Assembly: GCF_902806685.2 (NCBI RefSeq) | Contig: NC_048539.1 | Coordinates: forward strand, 12,226,501-12,290,500 | DNA: 64,000 nucleotides | Origin: Maniola hyperantus | Lineage: Eukaryota; Arthropoda; Insecta; Lepidoptera; Nymphalidae | Direction of reading: 5' to 3' | Part shown: one piece after another, positions 1-12,154 of the stretch | How the letters are laid out: each line of letters opens with the position of its first letter | Numbering within the stretch: the stretch's first letter is position 1 | Notes under the pieces: generated by a model | The model's database searches: none | What the model was told of the DNA's origin: nothing | The model's input: only the letters and a program-made list of their open reading frames with translations | Position numbers and translations under genes: made by a program

Positions 1-100
1 AAGCCAGCAGAGGAGGTCTAGAGTAGATCTACATTCTACGCCTAGGCATAGAAGGTACGTCAAGATTTTATCACCAACGGACCGCATTAAAGGCGCTGCA

Positions 101-297
101 TGGCGCGTAGCTTCGCATCACAACATTCTCTACAGACTGTTCGCTATAACTTGACCCCCTGACGTTATGTTGGCACCATTACAAATAACACAATAATAAA
201 CCCTAAGCTCTAAGGAATGAAGCAAACAATTCAATGGTACCAACATGACGGCAGGGGATAAGTTATAATGAACGGTCTGTATGACGCGACGCGCAGT
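101..297. repeat. Foldback element
   Basis: Diverged inverted arms: left holds AGACTGTTCGCTATAACTTG, right holds its near complement around 245-285 (AAGTTATAATGAACGGTCTG). No coding content. Confidence 0.6.
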
Positions 298-339
298 GTC
301 TAATGAAGAAAGAAGAAGAAAAACGTTTATTTTTTAAAG

Positions 340-460
340 CTGTACCACACATTACCAGTTAGGTTATCCCGGCGCCTCTAATACTACTTGAGTAGTAAAA
401 GTCAAAAGACCTCAAGTAGAAGAAGCGCCGGAATAAAGTATGTCATGTGTGGCACAACCC
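340..460. repeat. Short stem-loop element
   Basis: CTGTACCACACAT and TTATCCCGGCGC on the left mirror GCGCCGGAATAA and ATGTGTGGCAC on the right. Confidence 0.55.
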
Positions 461-686
461 GAAAAAAGGTCCCTACTCAGCATAAATGCCATATGTCTTG
501 CACAAGTGCAAAAACCTACAGCGCTGGTTTTCAGTATGAACTCTGATTCGGGTGGCGCCACGAAATTATTTTAATTGTACATATCTAATGCGGGCCTTAA
601 CTTTTCCTTATCCGAAGGGTGCCAACGGGACCCCATTACTATGACCGCTGTCCGTCCGTCCTGATGATATCGTGTTGTATTTGCAG

Positions 687-769
687 CCTCAGTCGGGAGC
701 ACAGTACGGGGCGTTCGCCCGAGCCGCCGCCGCGCACCTTGCGACATCACCACCTCGACCATCATAAAG
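687..769 (+). CDS. Exon A of an unrecognised Pro/His-rich protein (3' part of a gene)
   Basis: Acceptor TGTATTTGCAG and donor GTAACA bound 83 nt. In the frame forced by the next exon it reads one base, 27 codons (LSREHSTGRSPEPPPRTLRH, then HHLDHHK), and one base. The exon starts inside a codon, so earlier exons lie outside the window. The composition is Pro, His and Arg rich, probably disordered. I do not recognise the protein. Confidence 0.6.
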
Positions 770-1113
770 GTAACAGTCATTAACCCGGATTCTGACTTCG
801 GATGTGAGGTCTTAGTTCGCGGCGAATCGCTAGTAATATTTTTCGGAAAGGCTTTCTTTGCTTTCAAAATCTGCTTGGAAAAGTCAATTTTAACCGCTAG
901 CGTGGAAAAGTCATTTAAAATTCGAATGTCACGAACTATTATAGTCTAACTTATTCTTTCCACTAAAAAATACCACTTGTTTATTTACGCTCGTGCCTTT
1001 AAATCGCTCGCTACGCTCGGGATTCGCTTTAAAATCCAATACAAAATCTCTCGCCAAAATATCAACTTTGCAGCGTTGCAAAACAAATAACTATTATTAT
1101 TATGTTATTGCAG

Positions 1114-1195
1114 CTAACGGCAGTATGGAGCTGGAGCCCCCGCCGGTTCACGAGAGACTGCACCCACCCTCGCCTTTACTACTAAGCAACGATAG
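1114..1195 (+). CDS. Exon B of the same unrecognised protein
   Basis: Acceptor TATGTTATTGCAG (pyrimidine-rich) and donor GTATCA bound 82 nt. Only one of three frames is open: two bases, then NGSMELEPPPVHERLHPPSP and LLLSND, then two bases. That phase matches exon A (G + CT gives Ala) and exon C (AG + G gives Arg). Confidence 0.62.
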
Positions 1196-2092
1196 GTATC
1201 ATTTTACTTCTCTCTATGTTTCATTTCGTATTTTTATTTGTCATTAGCTGTTACATGCGAATTCGTTCGCGAGGATTTAGGATTTTAAAAATGTCGTAGG
1301 AACTCTTTGATTTTTTTTGGATTAAAAGTAACCTATGTCACTCTTCAGGCCTGTAACTATCCCATTCAAAAAATCACGTCAATCTGTTGCGACGTGATTG
1401 AAGTACAAAGCAATAAACCAACAAACAAATACACTTTCGCATTTATAATATGGGTAGTGATATCAGCCACGTTAAATTTTCATACAGCGAATACTTCACT
1501 TGGCAAATACTATAGCCACAGAATAATATAATAGTACTAACGTACAGACGTCTCACTCTATTGTTAAAGAACTACTTGTGACGATTTAATAGCCTACATA
1601 ATTATTATTAAATAGATAAATCACGCATGCAAGCTAAATTAAACTTTATCGCTGCGCACGAGAGTCCGTATTGCTTTGCATCTCCTCCAGTTCTGACGTC
1701 GCGGACCGGTCCGTGAAGTTGCCTGGGGTTGTCAACAAAGAGTAAAAAAATACAGTAGGTATTTAGTAAGTTTTTATTTATTTTCCTATTTAACATATTT
1801 TCCTTAGTTTATTGAATTAGAATTAGATGAAATTTTCAATGGAGATAGATTATACCCTGGATTAACACATAGGCTACTTTTTATCTCGGAAAATCAAAGA
1901 GTTCCTGCGGGATTTTGAAAAATGTAAATTCACACGGATGAAGTCGCGGGCATCAGCTAGTATTTACATATATTTGAAAATTGATCAATCATAATCACAT
2001 CCTTCTGGTGGAGAAATGCCTTCAAATAAATTATTTATTTATTTATTACAGAAGATTGTCATTATTCATACATTCATTTAAATTGTACGCAG

Positions 2093-2199
2093 GTTATCAG
2101 AAGGCCGCAGCCAAAGTCTGACGCGCGCGGAGTTACGGAACGGTTACCGCACGGAGCTGACCGCTCCGGTGCAAGCCAAACACCACCACGACGACCAGG
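2093..2199 (+). CDS. Exon C of the same unrecognised protein
   Basis: Acceptor TTGTACGCAG and consensus donor GTAAGC bound 107 nt. In phase with exon B it encodes LSEGRSQSLTRAELRNGYRT, then ELTAPVQAKHHHDDQ, and ends one base into a codon. Third codon positions are GC-rich in this frame. The next exon must start with two bases of a codon, and I could not place it with confidence. Confidence 0.6.
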
Positions 2200-2300
2200 G
2201 TAAGCTACTCTGTTTCCTGGGACTAGGCTCCAGGGGGCTGCCGGCACAGCCTTTACTAGTTTAGGAGATTGTATTTCTTGCAATGGGGTCTACTTCTTGG

Positions 2301-2466
2301 CCGCGATTACACCTGTAAGTTTTACTCACGTAAGTAGCTACGTAATTAATAAAGAATAAACTTACTAAGGTAAATGACAACTATAAGATGTTTGCTTTAT
2401 TAAATTTGTCGTAAGTCAATCATGTAAGCTATATACGTAAGTAACACTTACAGGTGTAATTGCGCC
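2301..2466. repeat. Palindromic MITE-like element
   Basis: GCGATTACACCTGTAAGT at the left end mirrors ACTTACAGGTGTAATTGCG at the right end. The interior is A+T rich with repeated ACGTAAGTA. Confidence 0.75.
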
Positions 2467-3512
2467 CTTATAAGGACCAACAGTTGGCGCTACTAGCACT
2501 GGAAGTAACTGTAGTTTTTTTTTCTTTTATAATTTTGAATCCTGCAATTCAATAACATATATTATAAGTCTTGCTTGAACTTTATTTTGTAGTCCATATA
2601 AGGATGCCAACTTACAAATAAAAACGCATAGGTTTCACGCTCCTTTGACATTTTTCTATACCTGTCATGTTAGTGACGCCATCTGATGTCGATTTTTGCT
2701 ATAGAAGCCCTCATTCACGAGTCCGCGTGGCTTATGGTTGTGTGCGTGTACCGACAGGCACGCACACTTATGCATTGTGCATGTAAACGACAATCACAAG
2801 AAAAGTTCACACGCGCTCGTTAATTTCAAGAACTAAAAGATATAAGCCACCTCATAAGGGGCCTCCCTTATATTTATAGAGAATTCGATTGGGAGGAAAT
2901 TGTAATGATGCTAAATAAAAAGATAATCATCATTCATACATATACATTGTTTATTTCTATCTCTCACTTAAAGAATATATGTATACTTGGGTCATTATGA
3001 ACGTGCGAAAGAGATGATAAATAATTTTTATCAGACCTCTCGCTCGCATTTATAGGCCCTATGGAACTGGAACAAGTTGCTCTGGTGTTGTATATAGCAG
3101 TAAAGAAAATAATTTGTCGATAGTCGATAAAAGATTATAAAGAGAAAAAGGGAATTATACAAAATAAGCTACCAACTATCTGCGTCTGAAGGTCAACCCT
3201 TTATCGATAACGACATCTACGGAATTCTCACAACCCTATGATCGTAATGATTTATGACTCCATTCGCACGTTCATATTGGCCCAACTATAGTTATCTCTA
3301 AGTATCCTTCTGATTAAAGAACACAGGAAAAAATTTAATGGTGCACATTCAGTTATATATAAATCTTTAAGCTAAATTAATAGGTCTATAAGTAGAGCAT
3401 GATGAACCGTTCTAAAAAGGATAACACTACTTTTAGACCTCTCATAATGACAGTTCAGAGGTTTACGAAGAACTGAAAGGCACCAATGTTATAAAATACT
3501 CTTATATGATAT

Positions 3513-4110
3513 GCAGGGTGATTGGGTAACTCCAGTGATTATCAAGGGTGTTTTACCCTTTTTTTGAAAAGTGTCTTAATTTGATCCTAATGTGATAACA
3601 AACTACCAAAAATTTTTCAAAAATTTCATTCGATCGAAAAGTGCAATAAAAATGCATTTAAATTTTGCATGTCAAATTTCACCGCGAAAACGTTACCCGT
3701 CATCTTTTTAGGTTCATGAGCTGTCATCACGTCATACGGATTACCAAGCAACTGTGTTTTCTTAGCGAAAGGACTTTACAGTGTGACGCCACAGTCGGAA
3801 TCTACATGACCGCTACGGCGTTTTGGTTATTTGTAATTATACAATTTTGTAAACTGAAATTAACATTTTTCGATTGCTTATTGCTAATACTATCTTGCTT
3901 ATACATTTTTTGATTTTTTTCTCGTTTGATGTAAAATACCATATTAAAGCCATCAAACTCATTTGACATTAGTTGTTTTTACATTTCTGCTTCACTGCGC
4001 GATATAAAAATATGTTGGAGCAAACCTGCAATAGATTAAAAATAAATGTCATATTAGCTTGGTGTCTTTAATTCAGTGATGATCACTAAGTTAGCGAATC
4101 ACCCCGATCA
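3513..4110. repeat. DNA element with related copy at 41.1-41.4 kb
   Basis: Segment 3592-3812 (around CATTCGATCGAAAAGTGC) recurs at 41147-41402. Outer sequences AGGGTGATTGGG and CGAATCACCCCG suggest weak terminal inverted repeats. Confidence 0.5.
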
Positions 4111-4423
4111 TAAGAATAGTATGCATATCAAAATGGTTTAGTAATAGAATAAAAAATTATATGACAGTACATATTATACTTAAAACTTACTTCCCCTTAT
4201 TCATAAAGTATTAGAAAATAAGGAAAGACATTTTATTAGTATTATAAACCATCGATAGTTCTTTCAAACAATCTTTAACTCTTGCCAATAAAATATCTAT
4301 AGTCTCGAAAATAGCTATAGTCTATTTTCTTATTCCAGAGACTAAAATGACAGCTAGAAATGTCAAACTTAAAAATAATCATACCAACTTAGCAAAAATA
4401 GTGTTGTCCTCATGGTTCCGGTT

Positions 4424-4427
<4 letters not shown>

Positions 4428-4472
<45 letters not shown>
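4428..4472. repeat. Poly(T) tract of 45 bases
   Basis: Uninterrupted T run followed by A+T-rich noncoding sequence to about 5.2 kb. It probably marks the 3' end of a retroposed sequence inserted on the - strand. Confidence 0.7.
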
Positions 4473-4474
<2 letters not shown>

Positions 4475-4770
4475 TTATTATAGGAAAATCAACAGCGAAA
4501 TAATACAATAAGTTTCTTCAATGCTAGTACAAGTTCTCAAATGCTAATTACAGAAGTATGGCCAATTATAGATTTTCTCGAAAAATTAACAATATATAAG
4601 AGTGAGTTAAAATTATTTCATACAGAGGAACAAAAAAAAAAAAAACAATTATTGGCTAAGTACATGACATTATATCAAAACTAAGTGTATGAAGGAAATA
4701 AAAACATAGTATCCTTGGAAGCCTAGATTAAAAAGGAAAAAAACAAGTAAATTATGAAACAAATATAAAG

Positions 4771-4810
4771 TGTGTGTGTGTGTGTGTGTGTGAGTCGTGT
4801 GTGTGTGTGT
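4771..4810 (+). repeat. (TG)n microsatellite
   Basis: Two TG/GT runs separated by AGTCG. Confidence 0.9.
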
Positions 4811-5291
4811 TCAGTGTATGTGTAGCGTTAATTACGCGTCCATGTATGTGAAGTTAAGTATGTTACGTTTAAATAAAATAAAGTAAAATAGTTATTAGTG
4901 AAATTGTGAAATGTGTCGCTTATATGTAAAATCGTTTAAAGCAATATTTTGTGCATAGCTAGTAAAATAAACATAAGAAATGTGTTAATACGAAATTATA
5001 AAGTAGCACTAATTACATATCATTTGATAGACTTAAAAATGACATGATTAGCAAGTAACAAAAAATACAAAAAACTATCCACTTAAGGAATTTTTCAATA
5101 ATATGTAAAAACCATAAATTGAGATTCTGCCCATACTTATTTCATTTAAATTGGAATTATTATTTTCAACACCTTTTGCTGTTTCATACACATCTACAAA
5201 TATTTATCGGTAAGTATCGATTGCACCACATCACTATTAAAGAGCCGTAAAAAAATCAGGCAACACACGAAACGTCATTTTTGTCTCCGGA

Positions 5292-5666
5292 ATTAGGAAG
5301 TGTCCAGCCAACGTTCGATAAAATTTTCATAGATGGCGCTGAATACTACCACCACTAAAAACGAAAAATAATACTTATATCTATATGATCTATGCTTTAA
5401 TGTTTAGGTCGTGTCAATCAATGACATAGATGAAGACTAATAGCTAGCGTGCACTTCAGTTTTCCTTACGTTTCTTCCCCACAAAATCTGTGATATATAA
5501 TAGAAGTAATTAATTAATTTAGCAATGTGGAAGAAACTTAAGGATTGACACGACTTAAAGCATAGATCATATAGATATAGGTATTATTTTTCGTCTTTTA
5601 TGGTGGTAGTACTTAGCGCCATCTATGAAAATTTTATCGAACGTTGCCTGGAAACCTCCTCATTAA
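5292..5666. repeat. MITE family C, copy 1
   Basis: Inverted ends around CAACGTTCGATAAAATTTTC and a GATGGCGCT / AGCGCCATC pair. Other copies are at 51862-52063 and 58965-59350. Confidence 0.8.
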
Positions 5667-5844
5667 AAAAATAGACTATATATTTTATCTGGCGGCTGTA
5701 AAACAGGCCTTAAGCCAATTAGTCAAATAGAAAATGTTATGTCAAGAGTACAACAGTCAACCTATATTACCTACCTATTGAAATACGGAATGCGGTTGTA
5801 CGCTTCCTGCTAAATTTACTCGCAATTATGTTATAATATAGGTA

Positions 5845-6215
5845 TAGCGCAGAACTGGGTAGGCTCCTGCGGTAGTGGATCGGTGCGGGAAGAGTGACAG
5901 TTGTCACAAGTTGACGAATCACTGAGGTCTCGCGTCACGTCATAACACCTCTCCCACACCGCTCCACTACTGCAAGAACCTTTTTTTTTAACGCTGGGAA
6001 ATGCGTTTACGCATCCCCCCTCCTGGAAGCCAGCCAGCTAACCAGCCAGCCAACCAACTGGAGGGAAGGTATGTGGGACTCGCCGGCCGAGAGGCGACCG
6101 GAATACCCACTAAAACCCAGCGGCGCTCCTGCGCGTAGCCTGGTGACTGGGTCACGGGAACGCCGAAGCGAAACTACCGCAAGAACCTACTCAGTTATGC
6201 GTTATGCTTGTACCA
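5845..6215. repeat. Palindromic element interrupted by a retroposed fragment
   Basis: Outer arms (GGCTCCTGCGGTAGTGGATC against CCACTACTGCAAGAACC). A 192-bp insert at 5982-6173 with a T-run at its left end is flanked by CTACYGCAAGAACC on both sides, a target duplication of about 14 bp. The insert is therefore a LINE-type insertion on the - strand. Confidence 0.7.
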
Positions 6216-6417
6216 ACATTATTTGAGTCAAGTTAGCGGGAGATGTCAAGTCGTGACCGTTAGCAATTAAAATATGGTATTACTGATTATTCAGCACCAC
6301 ACAAGACATGCACAAAAAACATTGTTTACTTTTGTTCATTTTGAATCACGTTTTTATAAATTAACTTGAATAAGAACAACCAAACTCTTGGACAAAGAGC
6401 CAGCGCGTGCCATATCT

Positions 6418-6668
6418 TTCGTTATTTTATAAAAGCTGAAAGTTTCTCTGCGTATTGGCACCAGCACAGGGAGGAACGATCAGCGATTTTGAAGTTTGGA
6501 TCAAGGTGGCTTTAGGAGATAACATAATTAAGGTGTAAAAAATCTTATGTCAAAGTATAAAGTCTATAGTTAGTCTAGTTATCTCCCAAACTCCATAATC
6601 GTTGATCGTTCCTCCCTGTGCTAGGGACAATAAGCAGAGAAACTTTCAGCTTTTATAAAATCACGAAT
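6418..6668. repeat. Palindromic MITE-like element
   Basis: ATTTTATAAAAGCTGAAAGT with CAGGGAGGAACGATCA on the left mirrors TGATCGTTCCTCCCTG with ACTTTCAGCTTTTATAAAAT on the right. Confidence 0.85.
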
Positions 6669-6945
6669 GTCTGGTAGGTGCTGGCTGTGTCTCTATCTGG
6701 AATTCATTTTAATTTATTTGTATGTTCTTTTACATGTTTTGTGTATATGTGTTTTGGAGGGCAGCCAGCCTATGATGTAAGCCGTAATACTAATTTGTGT
6801 AAAATTTCTGCGCTTGCCACTCTCCGCCATTTTGAATTTCGTGGGAAGTGATTGTATGTTTCAAAAGATATTATATAGGTACACTAAAAAAATGGCTCGA
6901 TTAAAATTTATTGGGGTTTTTAATCAAAATTTATAAAAGAAAATG

Positions 6946-7103
6946 TGGCTAATTCTCTTGTACACAATCGCTAAACTATACTAAATTGACAAGTCTAAAT
7001 ATAGTGCTATCAATTTCCGCAGGAAGTATTATGAAAAGGATAGCAATACATTTAGATCTGTCATTTTAGTTTAATTTAGCAATGGTGTACAACAAAATTA
7101 GCT
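6946..7103. repeat. MITE family B, copy 1
   Basis: Palindromic family with arms like CTAAACTAAATTGACA and TAGTGCTATC. Other copies are at 11494, 26036 and 29669. Confidence 0.8.
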
Positions 7104-7473
7104 GCACTGTTAAATTTTCGAGATGGATTCAATATATTATTTTATATTAGAATAAAAATTACATTAAGATTGGGTTAAGAAATTAGAGATTAAAGAGAGT
7201 CTGATTTTAAAGTTATTTATAGGTATTAAGTAATACCTTCGTTAAATTCTTTCTAACTTTCTTTTCATTATATAGTTTGATATTTCACGAACATAATCTT
7301 TATTTTGTCGCAACTTTTATTTTGTAACATTTCATAATACAAGTGTACATAAATAAAAACAAAATAATCATACAACCAATTCGCCATATCACAATATATC
7401 ATTCCCATATCTATGTCTCACGGTCCTATCATTGTGTCGATGTATACAGGGCGAGTAGGACAAACTAAATAAA

Positions 7474-8201
7474 GGCTGGTTCACATTACTCCAGTAAGTC
7501 TACCACTAAAGTTGATAACAAAAAATGTGATAGCAATCACCTTTGGCTGTCTCTAATGTCGAATCTCTCGCTATTGGCTAAAATGTACAATTGCAGCAAG
7601 ATTACCATAAATTCACCATAAGGGTTTCTAATAAAAACACCGCCAGTTGGCGCGACTTAAGTGACAGTTACACCGAATAATAAGAGTTCTAATAATATTG
7701 AGAGCGTTGTTAAAACTAAATGGTACTAGTTAACTGGTTAACTTTGGACCCGACGCTTCATAGCACTGTTACCTCGTGTCCGCCATTTCAGAAAACTTTA
7801 TTAGAATAATTTCAATTATTCGCAGTATTATTCCAGTTTAACGATCTAATCCAAAACTGTGCATATATTTGATCAACGTTCAAAGTGTTTTAACTACTGC
7901 TCCAGCGAAAAACTGACATACACCCTCAATCTAGTGTCGTGTCAGTACTCAGGCTGAAATCTATAGAGCGCGCTTTGACTTTTGTTTTTGACTTACGACA
8001 AAGTCAAACGAGATAGATTTATGTAGAGATATAAATGTCTTTCTATGTTTCGTTTGGACATTCAAGTCCTGAACAAAGTTAACTACGCTTTAAAGATCTC
8101 AGCCTCAGTGCCCAGACAAAAAGGTATAGCTAGTCAAAAATGATCTCCATCCATTTCAATCAAGTGCTGAAATAAATTTACTGGAATAATGTGAACCAGC
8201 C
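7474..8201. repeat. Non-coding DNA element of about 730 bp with terminal inverted repeats
   Basis: GGCTGGTTCACATTACTCCAG at the left is mirrored by CTGGAATAATGTGAACCAGC at the right. The interior includes a segment (ATAGAGCGCGCTTTGACTT) that recurs near 42.1-42.3 kb. Confidence 0.75.
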
Positions 8202-9383
8202 ATATACGCTTAGAGCTTTGCGGTTCTGCTTTCGCCAGAATACGACATGACATAACAGTCATTTAATAAATAAATAAATGGACTTGAGTTATTGGTATCG
8301 AAAACTTTATTTATTAAAGAGGGATCCAATAGTCTACACCACGAAATTTTTTGAAGTGCCATCTACTGCACAAGTTTGGGTCCACTGAAGCGGAACTGAT
8401 CAGTGACGTGTTATCGACCAATCAGATTATTGAGAGATGACTTATCGTCGATGGTCGAAGTGCACGTCTCTGCTTCAGTTGAAACAGAACTGCGCAGAAC
8501 GAATTTTCGTACGCTTGCGCCAATCTCACATAATATTATCTTAAATTCGTCTATTGCACGGTTTCAGTTTTCGTGGCAGGGGCTATAATATCTAGTCTGT
8601 CCTCTGGTACACATCTATTTAAATTGAGGTTAACGTTCCGTTCTTTTATATTTAAATTAAAAATAGAATTGTAATTTTATTTTAGAAAAGTTGTAGTTCT
8701 TACTTGATGAGGCTAGTAGAGATAAGTGTACTAGCTAACTAACTTTTGGCTTTATTAAAATTTTACTGCAGAGTAGTCATATGTTACGTTCTTACTCCGT
8801 GACCCTTCTTGAAATTGTAAGGGAATTGTAAAAGTGAAAGTGGCTGTGCTGAACAGGATGCGAGCTAAATTAGTTAAATTAGAATTTAGCTTTATTGAAG
8901 TAGCAAGCAAAGCTTAAACGCTCTTAAAATTCATTATAATACTGAGTAGTTTTTGAACGAATTTTACAAATAATATACTTTTTCACTCCCCTTGCAATTT
9001 TCTTCGAGATGTGTCTGTTACTTCAAAACTGTGTATCTCATGTATGTGTAAATTGTGTTGTATATTTTGCGACGTTCAAATATCCGACTGTATAGCGACT
9101 GTGAGTGGCAGAAATATTGTAATGCATACACAATATTTTTTCTAGTACCGGTTAGATTACCTAAGCTAAGAATTATTATTGGACATCCAAAACATCTACC
9201 AAAAACTTCTATTCTACCACATATCTAATCACGTAATATTTAAATAAATAAGCTCTCAATTTTACTTTTTTTTTGTAGAATTTTACATAAATATTTTTTT
9301 CAATTATAATGAGGCACAAGGACAAGTCTCATTTCATCCAATGTAAGATATCGTGGATCTCACTTTTAAGTCTTTATTCTTTA

Positions 9384-9577
9384 CTAGCTTATGCTCGCGA
9401 CTTCGGCCGCGTGGACTACACAAATTTCAAACCCTTATCTTTCCTTAGCGGATGCCTACGTCATAATAGCTATCTGCATGCCAAATTTCAGTCTGATCAG
9501 TCCAGTAGTTTGAGCTGTGCGTTGATAGATCAGTCAGTCAGTCAGTCAGTCAGTCACCTTATCGTTTTATATATTTA
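9384..9577 (+). repeat. Retroposon tail fragment (family i)
   Basis: CTAGCTTATGCTCGCGACTT to a (CAGT)n end. The same family is at 44756-44962 (+), 61654-61776 (-) and, degraded, 43630-43760 and 59411-59602. Confidence 0.65.
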
Positions 9578-11311
9578 GATTTATATTTTACTCTTAACAT
9601 AGACCGTTACGTAATAGGTACTACTTTTAGTTAAGCCGATCTATCGGACATTTGATGCTTTAACTCACCATAGGTGGGATTGATCTTTTTGGCCTCAATT
9701 GGAACGGCCTCTAGGACTTTCTGCTACAACAAGCATGACCTGCCCACTGCCACTTTAGCTTGCTGATGGTTTGGACTATATCAGTGACCTTGGTTCTTCT
9801 GCGGATTTCTTAATTTCGAATTTCAATTTCCTCCAGGGAAACTCATAACACGGTCGCTATACACACTATATTTGTGCGGGCAAACAAAACCTGTGCTTTG
9901 CCGCTGTCCTCCACGCCCCACACTCGCCTTCACGCGCCTCGCTCACGCCCTAACACCGAGCTAACTACGCCCGCGCCACACTAGGGGAGCTTTGGTATAC
10001 GCTTACATGTATATTTTACTACCGTCGCTTTTGTAACGCCAGGCGATCGGAACAATCGTAGCAGTGCAACGTGATGCGATGTCTCGAATTGTCTCGACAA
10101 TCATTTTCTAATGATGGGAAAATGACAATTCGATTCGTTTCAAAACGTCGATGATCAGCTGAATGTTCAAAAATTAATATTTTTTGAACTTGAAGCCCGT
10201 TCGTTTATTTGGAAAAGTTCCAAGACTTTTTATGAGTGAAAATAAATAAAAGGTTTTGTATTAAACATTTTTTAAATAAACTATTCATTAAGCATTGATT
10301 TTTCGATCTTCAATTAAACTTTGACTGGCGTATAAATTAGACATTTGGGTAGATTTATAATACACAAACTCAGTTAAAGAATATTTGGCGATCGAAAAAT
10401 CAGCCCTAAAAGCTTTAGTTTTTTCGATAACCAGGATTCTTTAAAATACCGGTATATCCAAACTATTTTAGAAAAAAATCATTGAGTACAGTTTTCATTT
10501 TGCCATTTAAAACTATCAAGTCTATTTTAATAGAGATTTGATATTAGATAAAATATGGCAATATATGGAATTTTTTACAGTAAATGAACGGGTAAAAAAG
10601 AGATCGTACAAGGGTTCCTTTTGAGATATGGCACCCTAAAAATGAGTATAAATGTAAACCCTTGGCCAGTAGCGTGGTGTGTGGGTATCATCATCAAATC
10701 ATGGTCTCATGGCTTCGCACATCGCTCAGTAACATTAGCCAGCCATATCGTGCAAACCGGGGAGCTCTTTGATTCTATGCCGCAGAAAGAGAAGACATAC
10801 TTCACTTCCAATAGAAAGAGACGCGTTTATAGGAATTACAGTGTAACAAAAAGCGATACCAAACCTACAAAACGTTGTTTTTTTACACGTAATAGCAACC
10901 GGCTGCGGCTTCTCGACGAAAATATAAATCCTTTTCACTCTCTATCGGCTATCCCATGGAAATTTTGACAAATCTGACCTTATTCTTTATTCTATATCGG
11001 ACATTATAAAGGTAACCTCTGAACTCTGTAGAAATTTCCAGCTTTCTAGATTTGCACTTGGCGTTTATGAATAAGTCTATGAGTGAGTTAGGACTCTGTT
11101 TATATATTAAGAGTATACAAGTTTTTAATTCAATCAAGTGTTGTTACAAATTGTTTTTGGTGTAAACACGAAGCAGCAACAATACAATATATACTACATG
11201 TTTTAGACCGCGGTGTATACTCGGTGTGAGAAGTGTTAAAGGCGTGATCAGAGAGCTCCTTGGATAAGAGTGGGCAGCGTGTAGGCTAGGGCGGGCGGCG
11301 GGGTACAGCAG

Positions 11312-11442
11312 GTGACGGGTGTCTGCGTAGGCTGGCTGCACTCGCTGGCGGGGCTGCTGAAGCGCCGCCTCAGCGGGTACGTCAAGTGGCATCACGTTGC
11401 AGCGCGCCGCGACCCCGTGCACGAGGCCGTCGCGCACCACAG
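11312..11442 (+). CDS. Candidate GC-rich exon D (frame unresolved)
   Basis: A GC-rich island in A+T-rich surroundings ends at a good donor, GTCAGT. One frame reads VTGVCVGWLHSLAGLLKRR and on, with strong G/C at third positions. It joins in phase to the acceptor at 12075 (AG + A gives Arg). A second frame fits the phase of exon C but gives an Ala/Arg-rich peptide that ends soon after the next acceptor. The 5' boundary is a guess: two CAG acceptors exist but neither has a pyrimidine tract. It may be the 3' end of the exon A-C gene or part of another transcript. Confidence 0.3.
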
Positions 11443-11493
11443 GTCAGTGCTATGTTCCGATGGCTAAATTTGGACGCGCGTCTAGAGACACTG

Positions 11494-11650
11494 GGGCCGA
11501 TTCTATCTACACAATCTCTAAACTAAACTAAATTAGCAGGTCTAAATCTAGTGCTATCCTTATCCGCAATCATAATTATGAAAGGGATAGCAATAGATTT
11601 AGACGTGCCATTTTAGTTTAGTTTAGAGATTGTGTACAACGGAATTAACC
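11494..11650. repeat. MITE family B, copy 2
   Basis: Best-preserved copy: ACACAATCTCTAAACTAAAC mirrored by GTTTAGAGATTGTGT. Confidence 0.85.
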
Positions 11651-11837
11651 ACACTGACAATAATCTGTCTGGTTTAACTGTGTCTTAGGATTATTAGCGC
11701 TAAAATATAAAAAACACAGTGGCAAAATCTGCTCGCGAGGTCTCTTACAAAATGTATGACGGTGTGCGTTCCGGCTCGCGTCAGATTTTTTTCTGACAGA
11801 TAATTTCTGATAATATGCGGCTGGTCTTAATTTTGTT

Positions 11838-12012
11838 TATAGTCAGTACAAAATGATTCCTCACAGTCACACGCCATTTAAACTCTATGGGTCAACTGTT
11901 ACGGCAAAAGTATACGGTTCACTGGGTTCACCTTTAAAATAAGGACTAAAATCGTACTTTTGACATGAAAGATTTGACACAAAAAGTTAAAATGCCGCGT
12001 GAGGAGTTAAAT
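11838..12012. repeat. MITE family A, copy 1
   Basis: Near-palindromic element of about 160 bp. Arms read AACTCTATGGGTCAACTG and CACGCGCCATTTTAA, mirrored by TTAAAATGGCGCGTGAG. Seven clear copies lie in the window. Confidence 0.8.
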
Positions 12013-12075
12013 TTAACCCCTTAAATTTAAAAAAAATTATGGCATAAGTATAAAAAGTTTGATGACATATTGTAG

Positions 12076-12154
12076 ATGGGGTACGAGTGAGAGTTGGAGC
12101 GTGCCAGCGTCGCCTCTGCCGCCCCGCGCGCCCCCTCCGCGCCCCGCCGACTAG
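12076..12154 (+). CDS. Candidate terminal exon E (GC-rich)
   Basis: After acceptor ATATTGTAG, one base completes Arg from exon D. Then come 25 codons (WGTSESWSVPASPLPPRAPP, then PRPAD) and TAG. The GC-rich island continues 150 bp past that stop, and a different frame stays open from 12091 to 12306. The assignment to a protein is therefore tentative, and a noncoding role is possible. Confidence 0.28.

Noticed and set aside
2709..2830. Next exon after exon C (acceptor GCTATAG, about 38 open codons)
   Set aside because: No usable donor, codon use is not coding-like and part of it is a GTGTGCGTG/CACGCACAC palindrome.
9880..9990. C-rich block as an exon
   Set aside because: One frame is open for about 30 codons, but no acceptor or donor fits and the composition is simple.
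10621..10968. Gene suggested by open frames on both strands near 10.6-11.0 kb
   Set aside because: No splice sites, promoter or family motif; overlapping open frames on both strands point to chance.
11144..11440. Protein on the - strand across the 11.3-kb GC-rich block
   Set aside because: There is no ATG, an in-frame stop lies just upstream and no acceptor fits, while the + strand has a good donor and a phase-matched next exon.
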